A stretch of 64,000 nt of DNA, taken from NCBI RefSeq assembly GCF_902712875.1, contig NZ_LR743509.1:2432001-2496000 (forward strand), written 5' to 3'. Origin of the DNA: Hyphomicrobium sp. ghe19. Lineage in GTDB: Bacteria > Pseudomonadota > Alphaproteobacteria > Rhizobiales > Hyphomicrobiaceae. Numbering within the stretch: position 1 is the stretch's first letter; every line of letters starts with the position of its first letter. Under the pieces are notes generated by a model. The model ran no database searches. It had not been told where the DNA came from and worked only from the letters and a program-made list of their open reading frames with translations. Both the position numbers and the translations under genes were made by a program. Shown here piece after piece: positions 38,623 through 46,678 of the stretch.

Positions 38623-38895
38623 TTAGATTTCGGCTTCCTGGCTGTCCTGCTCCCAGACCTTCCGGCTGAGCGCCTCACCGACACAGGCCGGCAGCAGAAC
38701 GGGCTTGATCGGACCGCAATCGTAATGGACGACGGTCTCGCCTTCGGAGTCGAACGTGACGATGACGTATCCCGCCAGATCGGGGTGATCGGCCATTTCC
38801 AGGGCCACAGTCTTCAGTGCCGTCTTAAGCTCAGCTCGACGCTTTTTGTCCCGAAAACTCCGGTACACCTTGAGACTGACTGGCTTCTTTTGCAC
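38623..38895 (-). CDS. Hypothetical 90-aa protein
   Basis: GTG 38895 has GAGGA 8 bases upstream. Sequence RSFRDKKRRAELKTALKTVA then beta strands YVIVTFDSEGETVVHYDCG. Its 5' end overlaps the diphosphohydrolase gene by 65 bp. No family recognised. Confidence 0.6.
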   Translation of the reverse strand: MQKKPVSLKVYRSFRDKKRRAELKTALKTVALEMADHPDLAGYVIVTFDSEGETVVHYDCGPIKPVLLPACVGEALSRKVWEQDSQEAEI

Positions 38896-39277
38896 GGCGC
38901 AAATCCTCAATCAGAACTTTCGTCTCAGGCGGCAGCTCCGGCATCGGGATCGACAACAGATAGCGATCGTCGATACCGACCTTCCGCAGCTGGTAGCTGA
39001 GAAGGAACAGCAAGCAGCAGAGCGCATGAGCCAAGTTCGGAAGCCCGGTCTCACGGTCCTTGTCGATACCGATCGACCATTCGAACAGGTGCCTCAGCAG
39101 CGATCCGTACATCCGCCGCCAGGACATGCCCTTGGCCCAATTATCCTCTGCGTACTTCACCTTTCCGACCAGCAGCACCCACGCGGTGACCCACAGGGCG
39201 TCGGCTGGAAGCAACTCTAGCGGATTTTTGTCGTGGTCGAACTTGATTGCTACTTGCTGGCTCAATTTCCGCTCCAT
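38831..39277 (-). CDS. dATP/dGTP diphosphohydrolase-like (DUF5664)
   Basis: 148 aa. KFDHDKNPLELLPADALWV, GKVKYAEDNWAKGMSWRRMY, LLRHLFEWSIGIDKDRETG and LPNLAHALCCLLFLLSY match the phage DUF5664/PF18909 family, described as dATP/dGTP diphosphohydrolase. It would remove dATP/dGTP and shift the dNTP pool. Related enzymes help phages with 2-aminoadenine DNA, but no purZ is in this window. Its first 137 bp overlap the preceding gene. Confidence 0.75.
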   Translation of the reverse strand: MERKLSQQVAIKFDHDKNPLELLPADALWVTAWVLLVGKVKYAEDNWAKGMSWRRMYGSLLRHLFEWSIGIDKDRETGLPNLAHALCCLLFLLSYQLRKVGIDDRYLLSIPMPELPPETKVLIEDLRRAKEASQSQGVPEFSGQKASS

Positions 39278-40337
39278 TGCGCATCATCGTCAGGACACGG
39301 GCACCATGCTCAACGTCGAAGAAATGCTGGATTTTTCCGGTTCGTGAGTCGGCGTTCGGGTTGAAGATCGTGAGAACGGCCGATCCGACATCATGGTCTT
39401 CAAAGCCGCCTGTGAGCGCGTAGCTGTCGAACCGCTTGTAGCTCGCTACGCGGAGCAACAGCGGGAAGCGCTTGGTGCCCTGGATGTTGAACTGCATGGC
39501 ACCGGGCGTGTGGATGTGACCGGCGACGTACAGATCAGCGTCCGAGGACTTGATCGCGGCTTTCAGCGGCCCGTGCATCGGGTTCCAGTCCGAGAAGCCT
39601 TTGAAGTTGTGGGCGGCGTGTATCTTGATGCTGAAGCCATTCGGGAACTCGACGATGAACTTCGCCTCCCAGTTCTTCATGAATATGCCAGTGATATTAA
39701 TTGCACGCAACAAGCGCTCGCCGTGGTTCCACGCGTCGTGATTTCCGACGATCCAAACCAACCACTCGATGCCGGCCTCGGTCATGAACCACTGAGCCAG
39801 GCGCTGCTCCGTATAGATCGAGCTATCCTGCTGCGCCCACTTCTTGGCGAGCTTGCCGACCGTCTCCCAGTTGTTTGTCGTGTCGCCGATATTCGCCCCG
39901 TAGAGCCCAGCCGTGTTCTTGCAGAGGGCGGCGTGCTTACGGATCAGCGGCAGGTTGCAGCCGTTGTCGCCCAAGTGCGGGTCACCGAACCAGAGGACGC
40001 CGACCGGCAGCATGTCCTTGATCTTGATCACCGGCCAATCGTCGGCCGAGCTGTGATGAGCGTGGAGCTGGTTGAAGCGCTTCGTGGCCTGGTCGAGCAG
40101 CTCGTCGATCGGCAGGTTCGGATCAACGACGTCCGGCAGGATGATGCCTTCTGAAGGCTGCTTCGTGAGCTTACGGATGGCGGCTGCAGCCTGGTAATTT
40201 GCGGCTCGCGGATCAGGCAAGTCGCTGGCGTGCAGGGCCTTCTTATACTGATCGTCGAGGGTCTTCCTGGGAACGCCTATCGCTCGGGCTGCAGCCGAAA
40301 CTGAACCGTGGAGCTTTACAGCCTCGATCGGGTCCAT
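39141..40337 (-). CDS. Calcineurin-like metallophosphoesterase with N-terminal HTH
   Basis: 398 aa. N-terminal helix-turn-helix (HGSVSAAARAIGVPRKTLDD). Metallophosphoesterase motifs: GDPHLGDNG, GDTTNNW, VGNHDAWNH and AGHIHTPG, which bind two metals. Such phage enzymes are nucleases or phosphatases in DNA metabolism (Mre11/SbcD-like). The last ~45 codons, Arg-rich, run over the start of 38831-39277. Palindrome copy 34 lies inside the gene (ending in INITG). Confidence 0.85.
   Translation of the reverse strand: MDPIEAVKLHGSVSAAARAIGVPRKTLDDQYKKALHASDLPDPRAANYQAAAAIRKLTKQPSEGIILPDVVDPNLPIDELLDQATKRFNQLHAHHSSADDWPVIKIKDMLPVGVLWFGDPHLGDNGCNLPLIRKHAALCKNTAGLYGANIGDTTNNWETVGKLAKKWAQQDSSIYTEQRLAQWFMTEAGIEWLVWIVGNHDAWNHGERLLRAINITGIFMKNWEAKFIVEFPNGFSIKIHAAHNFKGFSDWNPMHGPLKAAIKSSDADLYVAGHIHTPGAMQFNIQGTKRFPLLLRVASYKRFDSYALTGGFEDHDVGSAVLTIFNPNADSRTGKIQHFFDVEHGARVLTMMRNGAEIEPASSNQVRPRQKSARVASSRRPVGHRVGAAGRKGEVRRG
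39691..39706. promoter_or_regulatory. 16-bp palindromic site, copy 34 (intragenic, one mismatch)
   Basis: GTGATATTAATTGCAC inside the metallophosphoesterase gene. Confidence 0.6.
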
Positions 40338-40363
40338 GAACTTCCCTTACGCAGTTACACCAC

Positions 40364-40729
40364 TTACTTCGCGGAAAAGCCCTTACGATCTTCCATCCGA
40401 TCGAGAGCGTTACGCACGTACTTGAGGTCGACCCGGACTTCCGACTGGAACGTCAGGTTCGAGTCATTGATGGTGGCCTGCTTGGCGAGAGCAGCCTTGA
40501 TGTCGACGATGTCTTTCTTCGAATTGTCGATGTCGGCGCGCATGTTCGTACCGAACACAGCCAGCGTCACGACCACCGAGAAAATGGCGATGCACGAGAC
40601 GGCCATCGACAGGAGGTTGCCGATGGAAATTTCTGGTTTCAATGCAGGCATCTCAATCCCTAACCAGCGAAGCTTCTTCGGCGGATAGAAGCCGTTGTAC
40701 TCGGGCAATCCAACCAATCTGACGTTCAT
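40364..40729 (-). CDS. Membrane protein with coiled coil
   Basis: 121 aa with one central transmembrane helix (LSMAVSCIAIFSVVVTLAVF), then a coiled coil (MRADIDNSKKDIVDIKAALA). Lies next to the lysis genes and could be a spanin or antiholin, but that is only positional. RBS AGAAGGCC. Confidence 0.6.
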   Translation of the reverse strand: MNVRLVGLPEYNGFYPPKKLRWLGIEMPALKPEISIGNLLSMAVSCIAIFSVVVTLAVFGTNMRADIDNSKKDIVDIKAALAKQATINDSNLTFQSEVRVDLKYVRNALDRMEDRKGFSAK

Positions 40730-40797
40730 GGCCTTCTACCTTAGTTTGCTCGATCGGTGCGCTGCGCAATTGTCAACCGGCACGTCTGCGATCCACC

Positions 40798-40813
40798 GTG
40801 AAATTAATTTCAG
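40798..40813. promoter_or_regulatory. 16-bp palindromic site, copy 35
   Basis: GTGAAATTAATTTCAG, overlapping the stop of the spanin-like gene. A TTGACA hexamer lies ~25 bp downstream toward 40729. Confidence 0.8.
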
Positions 40814-41112
40814 CGTGTGTTCTCAGGCTTCAGCTGGTTGAACGGGTCGAACTTCTTCGGAATTTCGTCAGGGTGGCGAACCCAATACTGTATCTGCTCG
40901 GAGCACTTCGAAGCCTTGATCGCGGAGTCTCTCCGATCATTGCCACGCTGCAGCGCCTCGGCGCGTGCCCGCAGCAGGTTCTGCTGATGCTTGGAGTTCG
41001 CAAGTTCGTCGGCGAGATTACTGATCTTCGCCGGGAGCGAGTACGCGAGTGACACCGCGAACAGCAGAACTGCCGCGATGCCTCCGTAAAAGATGCTGCC
41101 GAGGCCAAACAT
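40810..41112 (-). CDS. Rz-like inner-membrane spanin candidate
   Basis: 100 aa: N-terminal transmembrane helix (IFYGGIAAVLLFAVSLAY), then a periplasmic coiled coil (ISNLADELANSKHQQNLLRA) and Pro-rich end, the classic i-spanin layout. TAATG overlap with the holin candidate. No Rz1-like outer partner is obvious nearby. Confidence 0.65.
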   Translation of the reverse strand: MFGLGSIFYGGIAAVLLFAVSLAYSLPAKISNLADELANSKHQQNLLRARAEALQRGNDRRDSAIKASKCSEQIQYWVRHPDEIPKKFDPFNQLKPENTR

Positions 41113-41261
41113 TACTTCTTGACCTTCGACGTGACGAGACCGGCGAGGAGCTGGATCGCCCAGAAATACTTACCGAACTTCGTCGAGTCGTCCTCAGGCT
41201 TGTCGACGACGTTGCAGACGACCAAGGCGACGATGTGCGCGAATACGAGCAATTCCCACAT
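41112..41261 (-). CDS. Holin candidate
   Basis: 49 aa from ATG 41261 (GGAG upstream). Two hydrophobic helices (WELLVFAHIVALVVCNVV and YFWAIQLLAGLVT) with a charged DKPEDDSTK loop and a Lys-rich C-terminus (SKVKK), between endolysin and spanin. Position and topology fit a class II holin; not proven. Confidence 0.6.
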   Translation of the reverse strand: MWELLVFAHIVALVVCNVVDKPEDDSTKFGKYFWAIQLLAGLVTSKVKK

Positions 41262-41263
41262 GA

Positions 41264-42409
41264 CTATCTCCGTTCTCCAGTTTTGTAAGCTTTGACGCCG
41301 CTCGCCTCGCCACGCTGCGAAAGCATGTAAATGACGAGCGAGACGATCATGATGAGCGAGCACCAGGCCCAGCCAGGCACGCTGGACAGGTACGCTTGGA
41401 ACGGAGCGACCTTCTGCTCAGCGTCCGAGAAGTTGTTCGTGATCGCATTGAAGAGCGTGCCGAAGAACGCGAAGACGGCGAGCGCGCCAGAGACGATCCG
41501 ATTGTAGAAGGCAGAGAGCACCTCCGGGACCGCCAGGCGTATCTGCTGGTTCGTCGGAGGCGTCGCGGTTCGCGCGGTCACTCGCGGCTTGGCATTGTCG
41601 ACGGCATCAAGGAGCGCGTCATCGATGCCGCCGGGAGGCAGACCGTTGTCGTCACGGAAGGCAAGCACGGCAGCTCGCGTGTACGGGCCATCCTCACCGT
41701 CATCCCGGCCGACTTCGGTGTAACCCAGCGCGTAGAGCTTCTGCTGCAGCTCCATAATTTGCTCAAGGTTGTCGTCCTGATAGATCGCCACGGCTTGCGT
41801 GACGTCGGAGCTGCTCTTCCAGATCGTCTTGGCGATGGCCAGAAAGTGACGCATCACCTCCATGCCGTTGTTGCCGCCGTTGATGATCTGCCTGATCTTC
41901 GTGAACTGACTGGCGTCAGCGTACTTGTTCAGGTTGTTGCGCTTCCAGAGATCGACAGCCGACTTGAAGGCCGCCACCGGGTTCTTGCGAAGGACATCCG
42001 GCTTATCGGCGTAGCCGACCGCCTCGTACTCTTCCTTGCCGGTGGCTTGAAGAAGTCCCCCGCCCCGGTAAACCCAGCCATCATTGCTAGGGGCAGGCGC
42101 GTTACCCATCCGACCGCCATAAACGCGATTGGCTAGCGCCTGGGGGTGTCCGACGTAGGGAGCCGCCGACTTCCACGTTGGAAACCGTTCCGGCCACACC
42201 TGCATCATCCGCTCAGCGGAATAGTTCATGTTCTCTTCGAGGATCGTCATGCCGCCGCACTCGGCGCAGATGTTGGCGAAGAACGGCCAAATGCGCTTCG
42301 GAGTGGTCAAGCCAGCATCGACTGCGTACTGCCAGTTCGCGACGATGGCATCGACGATGTCCTTACGGGCTCCCGGCGCGAGCTTGTAGAGCTGGGCTCT
42401 CGTGACCAT
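41264..42409 (-). CDS. GH19 endolysin with peptidoglycan-binding and membrane segments
   Basis: 381 aa from ATG 42409 (GAGG upstream; the longer frame begins in a palindrome). Residues ~1-190: GH19 chitinase/lysozyme domain with catalytic FANICAECGGM, YSAERMMQVWPERF and GWVYRGGGLLQATGK. Residues ~205-270: peptidoglycan-binding repeat (LQQKLYALGYTEVGRDDGED, LAFRDDNGL). The C-terminal ~110 residues carry two hydrophobic segments (ALAVFAFFGTLFNAI and AWCSLIMIVSLVIYML), unusual for an endolysin and possibly a membrane anchor. Confidence 0.88.
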   Translation of the reverse strand: MVTRAQLYKLAPGARKDIVDAIVANWQYAVDAGLTTPKRIWPFFANICAECGGMTILEENMNYSAERMMQVWPERFPTWKSAAPYVGHPQALANRVYGGRMGNAPAPSNDGWVYRGGGLLQATGKEEYEAVGYADKPDVLRKNPVAAFKSAVDLWKRNNLNKYADASQFTKIRQIINGGNNGMEVMRHFLAIAKTIWKSSSDVTQAVAIYQDDNLEQIMELQQKLYALGYTEVGRDDGEDGPYTRAAVLAFRDDNGLPPGGIDDALLDAVDNAKPRVTARTATPPTNQQIRLAVPEVLSAFYNRIVSGALAVFAFFGTLFNAITNNFSDAEQKVAPFQAYLSSVPGWAWCSLIMIVSLVIYMLSQRGEASGVKAYKTGERR

Positions 42410-42454
42410 CGTAACCTCGGGTTCAGCGGAATACGCCTTCTCCCTTGGCCGATT

Positions 42455-42470
42455 TTGCAATTAATTGCAC
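42455..42470. promoter_or_regulatory. 16-bp palindromic site, copy 36
   Basis: TTGCAATTAATTGCAC in the gap between the EVLR-repeat gene and the endolysin. Confidence 0.85.
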
Positions 42471-42506
42471 GGCTGTTGACTGTCGCTGGTACCGGTGGCG
42501 GCCCGG

Positions 42507-42815
42507 CTACGAGATCGTCACCACCACGATCGTGCGCTGGTTCGGTATCGGCGGATTAGCCCTCAAGACTTCGACCGCCGCCGACGTGGCCTGTACAGCC
42601 GTCTTCAAACCGGCACCGCGAAGCACTTCTACGGCGACGGACGTGGCCTGGATCGCGCCGGGAGCCGAGCGCAGCACTTCGACGCCGGCCGACGTAATGC
42701 GAGCCGACACATCCATCTGGCGAAGGACTTCAGCGTGCAAGGCTGTGGCGCGAGCATCAGCGTTCGCTTTACGAAGGACTTCAGCGTGCAGCGCTGTTGT
42801 ACGAATATCCGTCAT
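42507..42815 (-). CDS. EVLR-repeat protein
   Basis: 102 aa from ATG 42815 (ATGA overlap with the upstream stop). Five copies of an ~18-residue unit: TALHAEVLRKANADAR, TALHAEVLRQMDVSAR, SAGVEVLRSAPGA, SVAVEVLRGAGLK, SAAVEVLRANPPI, then a hydrophobic end (IVVVTIS). Looks like a beta-solenoid or capping element of a fibre; function unknown. Last gene of the tail operon. Confidence 0.65.
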   Translation of the reverse strand: MTDIRTTALHAEVLRKANADARATALHAEVLRQMDVSARITSAGVEVLRSAPGAIQATSVAVEVLRGAGLKTAVQATSAAVEVLRANPPIPNQRTIVVVTIS

Positions 42816-43858
42816 GTCGCCAAAGCCACCCCGATCTTGAGCGCATTCACGGCCGCCACGTCCCAAGCCGCCGACGTGTCCGGGTTCAATAGCTTCATGT
42901 CGCCGTGAACCGACGTGTATGCTGTCGTCGGATCAACGCCCACGGCGTCCTGCACCTCTACAGCTCCTGACTTCATCAAGGTCTTCATCGTCCGCGTACC
43001 GGCATCGGTCTTCTTCGCCCGCGCCCTGACCTTCACTCCCATGATCTTTGCAGACGTGCCCGCAAGAGACGCGACGCCGAACGAAGACTTTGCACCCACA
43101 GTGCTTGCCGCTATGTGAGTCGTGTCGTCGTCCGGGCTGGCCGGAACGTCGTCTACGGCATCCCATGCAATGCCGGTGTTCTGCGTCCAGTCCTGATCGC
43201 TACCGTTCGAAGTCGGCACCAGCTCGTCAATGCGAAGATCGCCGAGCCAAGTGTTGTCGGTGCCGGTCTCGTCCCAAATCACGAGGTCATCCACGCGAGC
43301 GCTATTGGAGACGTTGGAGTATCCGCCCAAGAACATGCGCGCCAACGTCTCGGTGCCACGATTGAAGTCAGCCCCCGTGACATTCAAGACTTCCTCGCCG
43401 TCAACATGAACGGCCAACGATCCGTTCGATGTGGTTGAGCCTGGAACAAAACGTACTTCCAGCCAATGCCAGACGTTCGGCGTGAGGGGAGCGCCTGACG
43501 AGTACGCAAGCGTGGTGCCCGACTTGTTGTTGACAAAGAGCTGCCCCGACGCCGTGTTGCCTCCGAGCTGGCACATCGTATTGCTGCCAGAGCTGATGAA
43601 CCGCATGAACTCCCGGAAGGTCGAGTTGTCTCTCTCGAAATTCATCGCCGCACCAATATAAATTGGCGCGTTGAGTGCCGACGCGATGACCAGAGTCAGC
43701 GGGTTAGAGCCGATAGGACCAGCGAAAATGCACCCGCCTCCGAAGCGCCCGCCGGTCGTTTGGACCGATGCGCCTCCAGAAATGATACCGTTCTTTGCCG
43801 CCGCAAGTTCGGCCACAGATTTGTAGCACCCCATTCCGTCGAAGAATTTGATCGCCAT
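42812..43858 (-). CDS. LamG/concanavalin-like structural protein, paralogue 1
   Basis: 348 aa. N-terminus MAIKFFDGMGCYKSVAELAA, then a LamG-like domain (WHWLEVRFVPGSTTSNGSLA, VHVDGEEVLNVTGADF, DDLVIWDETGTDNTWLGDLR). Paralogous to 43869-44930 and 52167-53267 (shared DGF/DGM start and (L/V)GDLRID/GGIRID turn). Probably a carbohydrate-binding tail appendage. Confidence 0.75.
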   Translation of the reverse strand: MAIKFFDGMGCYKSVAELAAAKNGIISGGASVQTTGGRFGGGCIFAGPIGSNPLTLVIASALNAPIYIGAAMNFERDNSTFREFMRFISSGSNTMCQLGGNTASGQLFVNNKSGTTLAYSSGAPLTPNVWHWLEVRFVPGSTTSNGSLAVHVDGEEVLNVTGADFNRGTETLARMFLGGYSNVSNSARVDDLVIWDETGTDNTWLGDLRIDELVPTSNGSDQDWTQNTGIAWDAVDDVPASPDDDTTHIAASTVGAKSSFGVASLAGTSAKIMGVKVRARAKKTDAGTRTMKTLMKSGAVEVQDAVGVDPTTAYTSVHGDMKLLNPDTSAAWDVAAVNALKIGVALAT

Positions 43859-43868
43859 TTACGCCTCC

Positions 43869-44930
43869 TTACGACACGACTTCTAGGCCGAGCTGCAAGG
43901 CGTTGACGCCAGCATCGGTCCAAGCCGCCGCGGTGTCTGGAGCCTTTTCGAAGATGCCGTTCGAGTGCCACAGCCAGCCTATGCCGGGCGTGATCGTCGG
44001 TCCGTTCGCGACCGCGCTGCCAGACTTGAGATACCCTCGGTAGGTTCGGTTCCCTGCGTCGGACTTCGTCGCCCTGATGCGCGGCTGCACGGCCATGATG
44101 CCATTCGAGCCGCCGACAAGGTTGGAAAGGTCGAACTCCGACTTGGCTCCAGGCGTGTAGGACTCGACGTAGGACGTCGTGTCGGCTGCACCGAGCGGAT
44201 CGTTGATCAAAGCATACCCGGACGACCCGATGCTCTTCGTAAAGTCTGCCTTCTCCGTGTCGGCGTTCGGACGGATCGTGTCGATCCGGATGCCGCCCAG
44301 ATAATCGTTATTGGCATCTCCCGTGTCATCGAGCACGACGAGATCGTCAAACCAGCAGCTCGCCACGCCTGTCGCTGGGTTGTGCAAGCGCAAACCAATG
44401 GCGGGGCTGGCGTTGAACAAATTCAAGCCGGTGAGCGTGTAGATCACGGTACCACCCACCCTGATCTCCATCGTGCCGGTGTTGGCCGCCGTGCCGAGCT
44501 TGAACTTGATTTCAACATAAGCGAACGCGTTGGCAGCAATGACCGAAGGCGTCGCCGCCGCGTAGTTTGTGGTCTGATCCGTGACAGAGAATGTGCCGGT
44601 GCTCGTCAAAAACAGGCCGAACAGCCGCGTAGACGCTGACGTATAGACGCCGCACACCTGGAACGACGAGGTCGGAAGGCCACTCGGTTTGTAATAGAAG
44701 CCGACGACATAGGTCTTGTCGTAGTCGAACGGGCACTGCCTTTGCATCGGGTAGGTAATGCTAGTCGTGCCCCACTGCAATGCCCCACCGCCAAACGCAC
44801 CGCCAGTTCGTGATATTGCTGCTCCACCCGCTGTTCCGGCGTTGCCGTTCGTAGAGGTCCAGCCAGGGGTGCCCATAAAATCGTTGAGGTCGTTATAGAC
44901 ATCGAAGCCGTCCATCAAAACAATGGCCAT
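43869..44930 (-). CDS. LamG/concanavalin-like structural protein, paralogue 2
   Basis: 353 aa. MAIVLMDGFDVYNDLNDFMG start, then LamG segment (AYVEIKFKLGTAANTGTMEI, FDDLVVLDDTGDANNDYLGG) and a C-terminal domain parallel to that of 42812-43858 (MAVQPRIRATKSDAGNRTYR vs MGVKVRARAKKTDAGTRTMK). Separated from its paralogue by 10 bp. Confidence 0.75.
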   Translation of the reverse strand: MAIVLMDGFDVYNDLNDFMGTPGWTSTNGNAGTAGGAAISRTGGAFGGGALQWGTTSITYPMQRQCPFDYDKTYVVGFYYKPSGLPTSSFQVCGVYTSASTRLFGLFLTSTGTFSVTDQTTNYAAATPSVIAANAFAYVEIKFKLGTAANTGTMEIRVGGTVIYTLTGLNLFNASPAIGLRLHNPATGVASCWFDDLVVLDDTGDANNDYLGGIRIDTIRPNADTEKADFTKSIGSSGYALINDPLGAADTTSYVESYTPGAKSEFDLSNLVGGSNGIMAVQPRIRATKSDAGNRTYRGYLKSGSAVANGPTITPGIGWLWHSNGIFEKAPDTAAAWTDAGVNALQLGLEVVS

Positions 44931-46678
44931 CAGTTCGGCACTCCTGCAAAGGTGATCGAGATGTCGGCGAGCGTGGCGTTGGGCGTCGCTGCACCGATGA
45001 CTTCGAGAACATCGCCGCCATCGAAATTCTCAGTCGAGGTTCCGGACGTCAGGAACGTGAAGACGCCTGCCGTACTGATGCTGATCGTTCCGATCGCCGT
45101 GCCGTTGCGCTTCACGGTGAGCACAGTCGTCGCGGTCGGATTGACGCCGACTGAGCCCTTGCTGTTGGCGAAATCATCCGACAGCTTGAACCCATTGCGC
45201 GAGGCCACGTAACGCAAGATCGTCTGGTTGTTGACGACCTGCTGACCCGGAAAGAAGATGCCGATGTCGTACTTGCCGGCACCAGCCGAGCCTGGCTTCC
45301 ACTTGTGCGCGGACGCGTCATAGACGAGCGCCTGGCCCGTAGATGGCGACATCGTCAAATCGACATCGCTCATGTCAGAAAGCGCGCCAGCAGCCGCGAT
45401 AGCGACTTGCAGCGTGCCACCAACGTCTGTGACGCCGACACCCGTACCGGAGAAGTTGACCTTCGTGACGGGCGGTCCCGAGACGTCGATGCCATCCGCC
45501 TGCCAGACGAGCGGGATCGGTGAGATCGTGACCGCACCGGTCGCATTCGTGACGTTCATGCCGGTGAAGTTCAGCGAGGTCATCGCCGCGGTGACGTTGA
45601 CGCCGTCCTTCTTGACTGGATAGCTCGGCACGGTCGGCAGAGAGACGTACTTGAACTTGTAGACGCCGCTCTGCTTGTAGACCTGCGGCACCTGACCGAT
45701 GTTCGTATCGACGAGGCCCTGGTCGACATCGGCAAGGTTCTGCAGCTTCAGATCGCTGCCCGCGAGCAGCTGCCCGACTGTCTTCCAAGTCATGAAGGAC
45801 TCGGTGACATCGACGACCATGAACTCGCCTGCGTGTCCGGCCATCGAGCCCGGACCATCGGTCATGTTTGCGAACGTGTAATTGTACGTCAGGTGCGACG
45901 GACCCCAGACCGCGCCGTTGTAGACGAGCGCGTCGTTCGGCTGAGCCGCTCCTACGACGACGTCGGTCAGGGCTGCGAGCGTCGACGGCACAGGCGCGAC
46001 CGGGCTCACCCACTTCGCCTTGCTGGTCGCCGTATCCCAGGCCAGGATTTTGTTGTTCGCGACACCGGCCATCGTGACGTCCGTCAAGTCCTGCAGCCGG
46101 TCCGTGTTCGACGGGATCACCAGCGTCCGGTTCTTCCACTTGGACGTCGCGCTGTCATAGGCCAGGACCTGCAAATCAGCGACGGTCGCGAGGGCTACGT
46201 CCGTCATGCCGGCAAGCGTCGTGGTCGCGGTCAGCGGCTTGTTCTTCCACTTACTGGTGGCGCTGTCGTACTGCAGGATGTCGTTGTTCGCGACCGCCGT
46301 GATCGTGACGTCGACGATATCGTTGAGGACGTTGACCGCGCTCGTCGCGTCAGCCAGCCAGGCCGTGCCGTTGAACGTGTAGAAATTGTTCGCGGCCGAG
46401 ACGTAGAGCTTCATCTTCGTGACTGGCTTAACGAACTGCCAGCCGTTGAAGTAGAACGCGATCTTGCCTTCTTTGCCGATGAACACCCCGGTCGTACCGG
46501 TACCCGCGACGAGATACGTGTCACCAACAGCCGGAGTCGTTGGCGGCGTGGTCCGGACCTCCTTGACGACCCGAGCGGCCATCACGTCGAACAGGATGAT
46601 CGCCTCGTTGTACAACACCTCCTTCTGGGCGTCGTTCGTCGCCATCAGAGGAAGGCCGAGATTTGGCGTCGCTGTCAT
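44930..46678 (-). CDS. Tail fibre protein with DUF2793 N-terminus
   Basis: 582 aa. Residues 1-110 match DUF2793 (NLGLPLMATNDAQKEVLYNE, VGDTYLVAGTG, FYFNGWQFV). Then repeats of LTDVTMAGVANNKILAWDTA and YDSATSKWKNRTL type (about five), found in many phage fibres. C-terminal beta domain (VNNQTILRYVASRNGFKLSD) may contact receptor. Overlaps the J-like gene by 4 bp. Confidence 0.85.
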   Translation of the reverse strand: MTATPNLGLPLMATNDAQKEVLYNEAIILFDVMAARVVKEVRTTPPTTPAVGDTYLVAGTGTTGVFIGKEGKIAFYFNGWQFVKPVTKMKLYVSAANNFYTFNGTAWLADATSAVNVLNDIVDVTITAVANNDILQYDSATSKWKNKPLTATTTLAGMTDVALATVADLQVLAYDSATSKWKNRTLVIPSNTDRLQDLTDVTMAGVANNKILAWDTATSKAKWVSPVAPVPSTLAALTDVVVGAAQPNDALVYNGAVWGPSHLTYNYTFANMTDGPGSMAGHAGEFMVVDVTESFMTWKTVGQLLAGSDLKLQNLADVDQGLVDTNIGQVPQVYKQSGVYKFKYVSLPTVPSYPVKKDGVNVTAAMTSLNFTGMNVTNATGAVTISPIPLVWQADGIDVSGPPVTKVNFSGTGVGVTDVGGTLQVAIAAAGALSDMSDVDLTMSPSTGQALVYDASAHKWKPGSAGAGKYDIGIFFPGQQVVNNQTILRYVASRNGFKLSDDFANSKGSVGVNPTATTVLTVKRNGTAIGTISISTAGVFTFLTSGTSTENFDGGDVLEVIGAATPNATLADISITFAGVPN

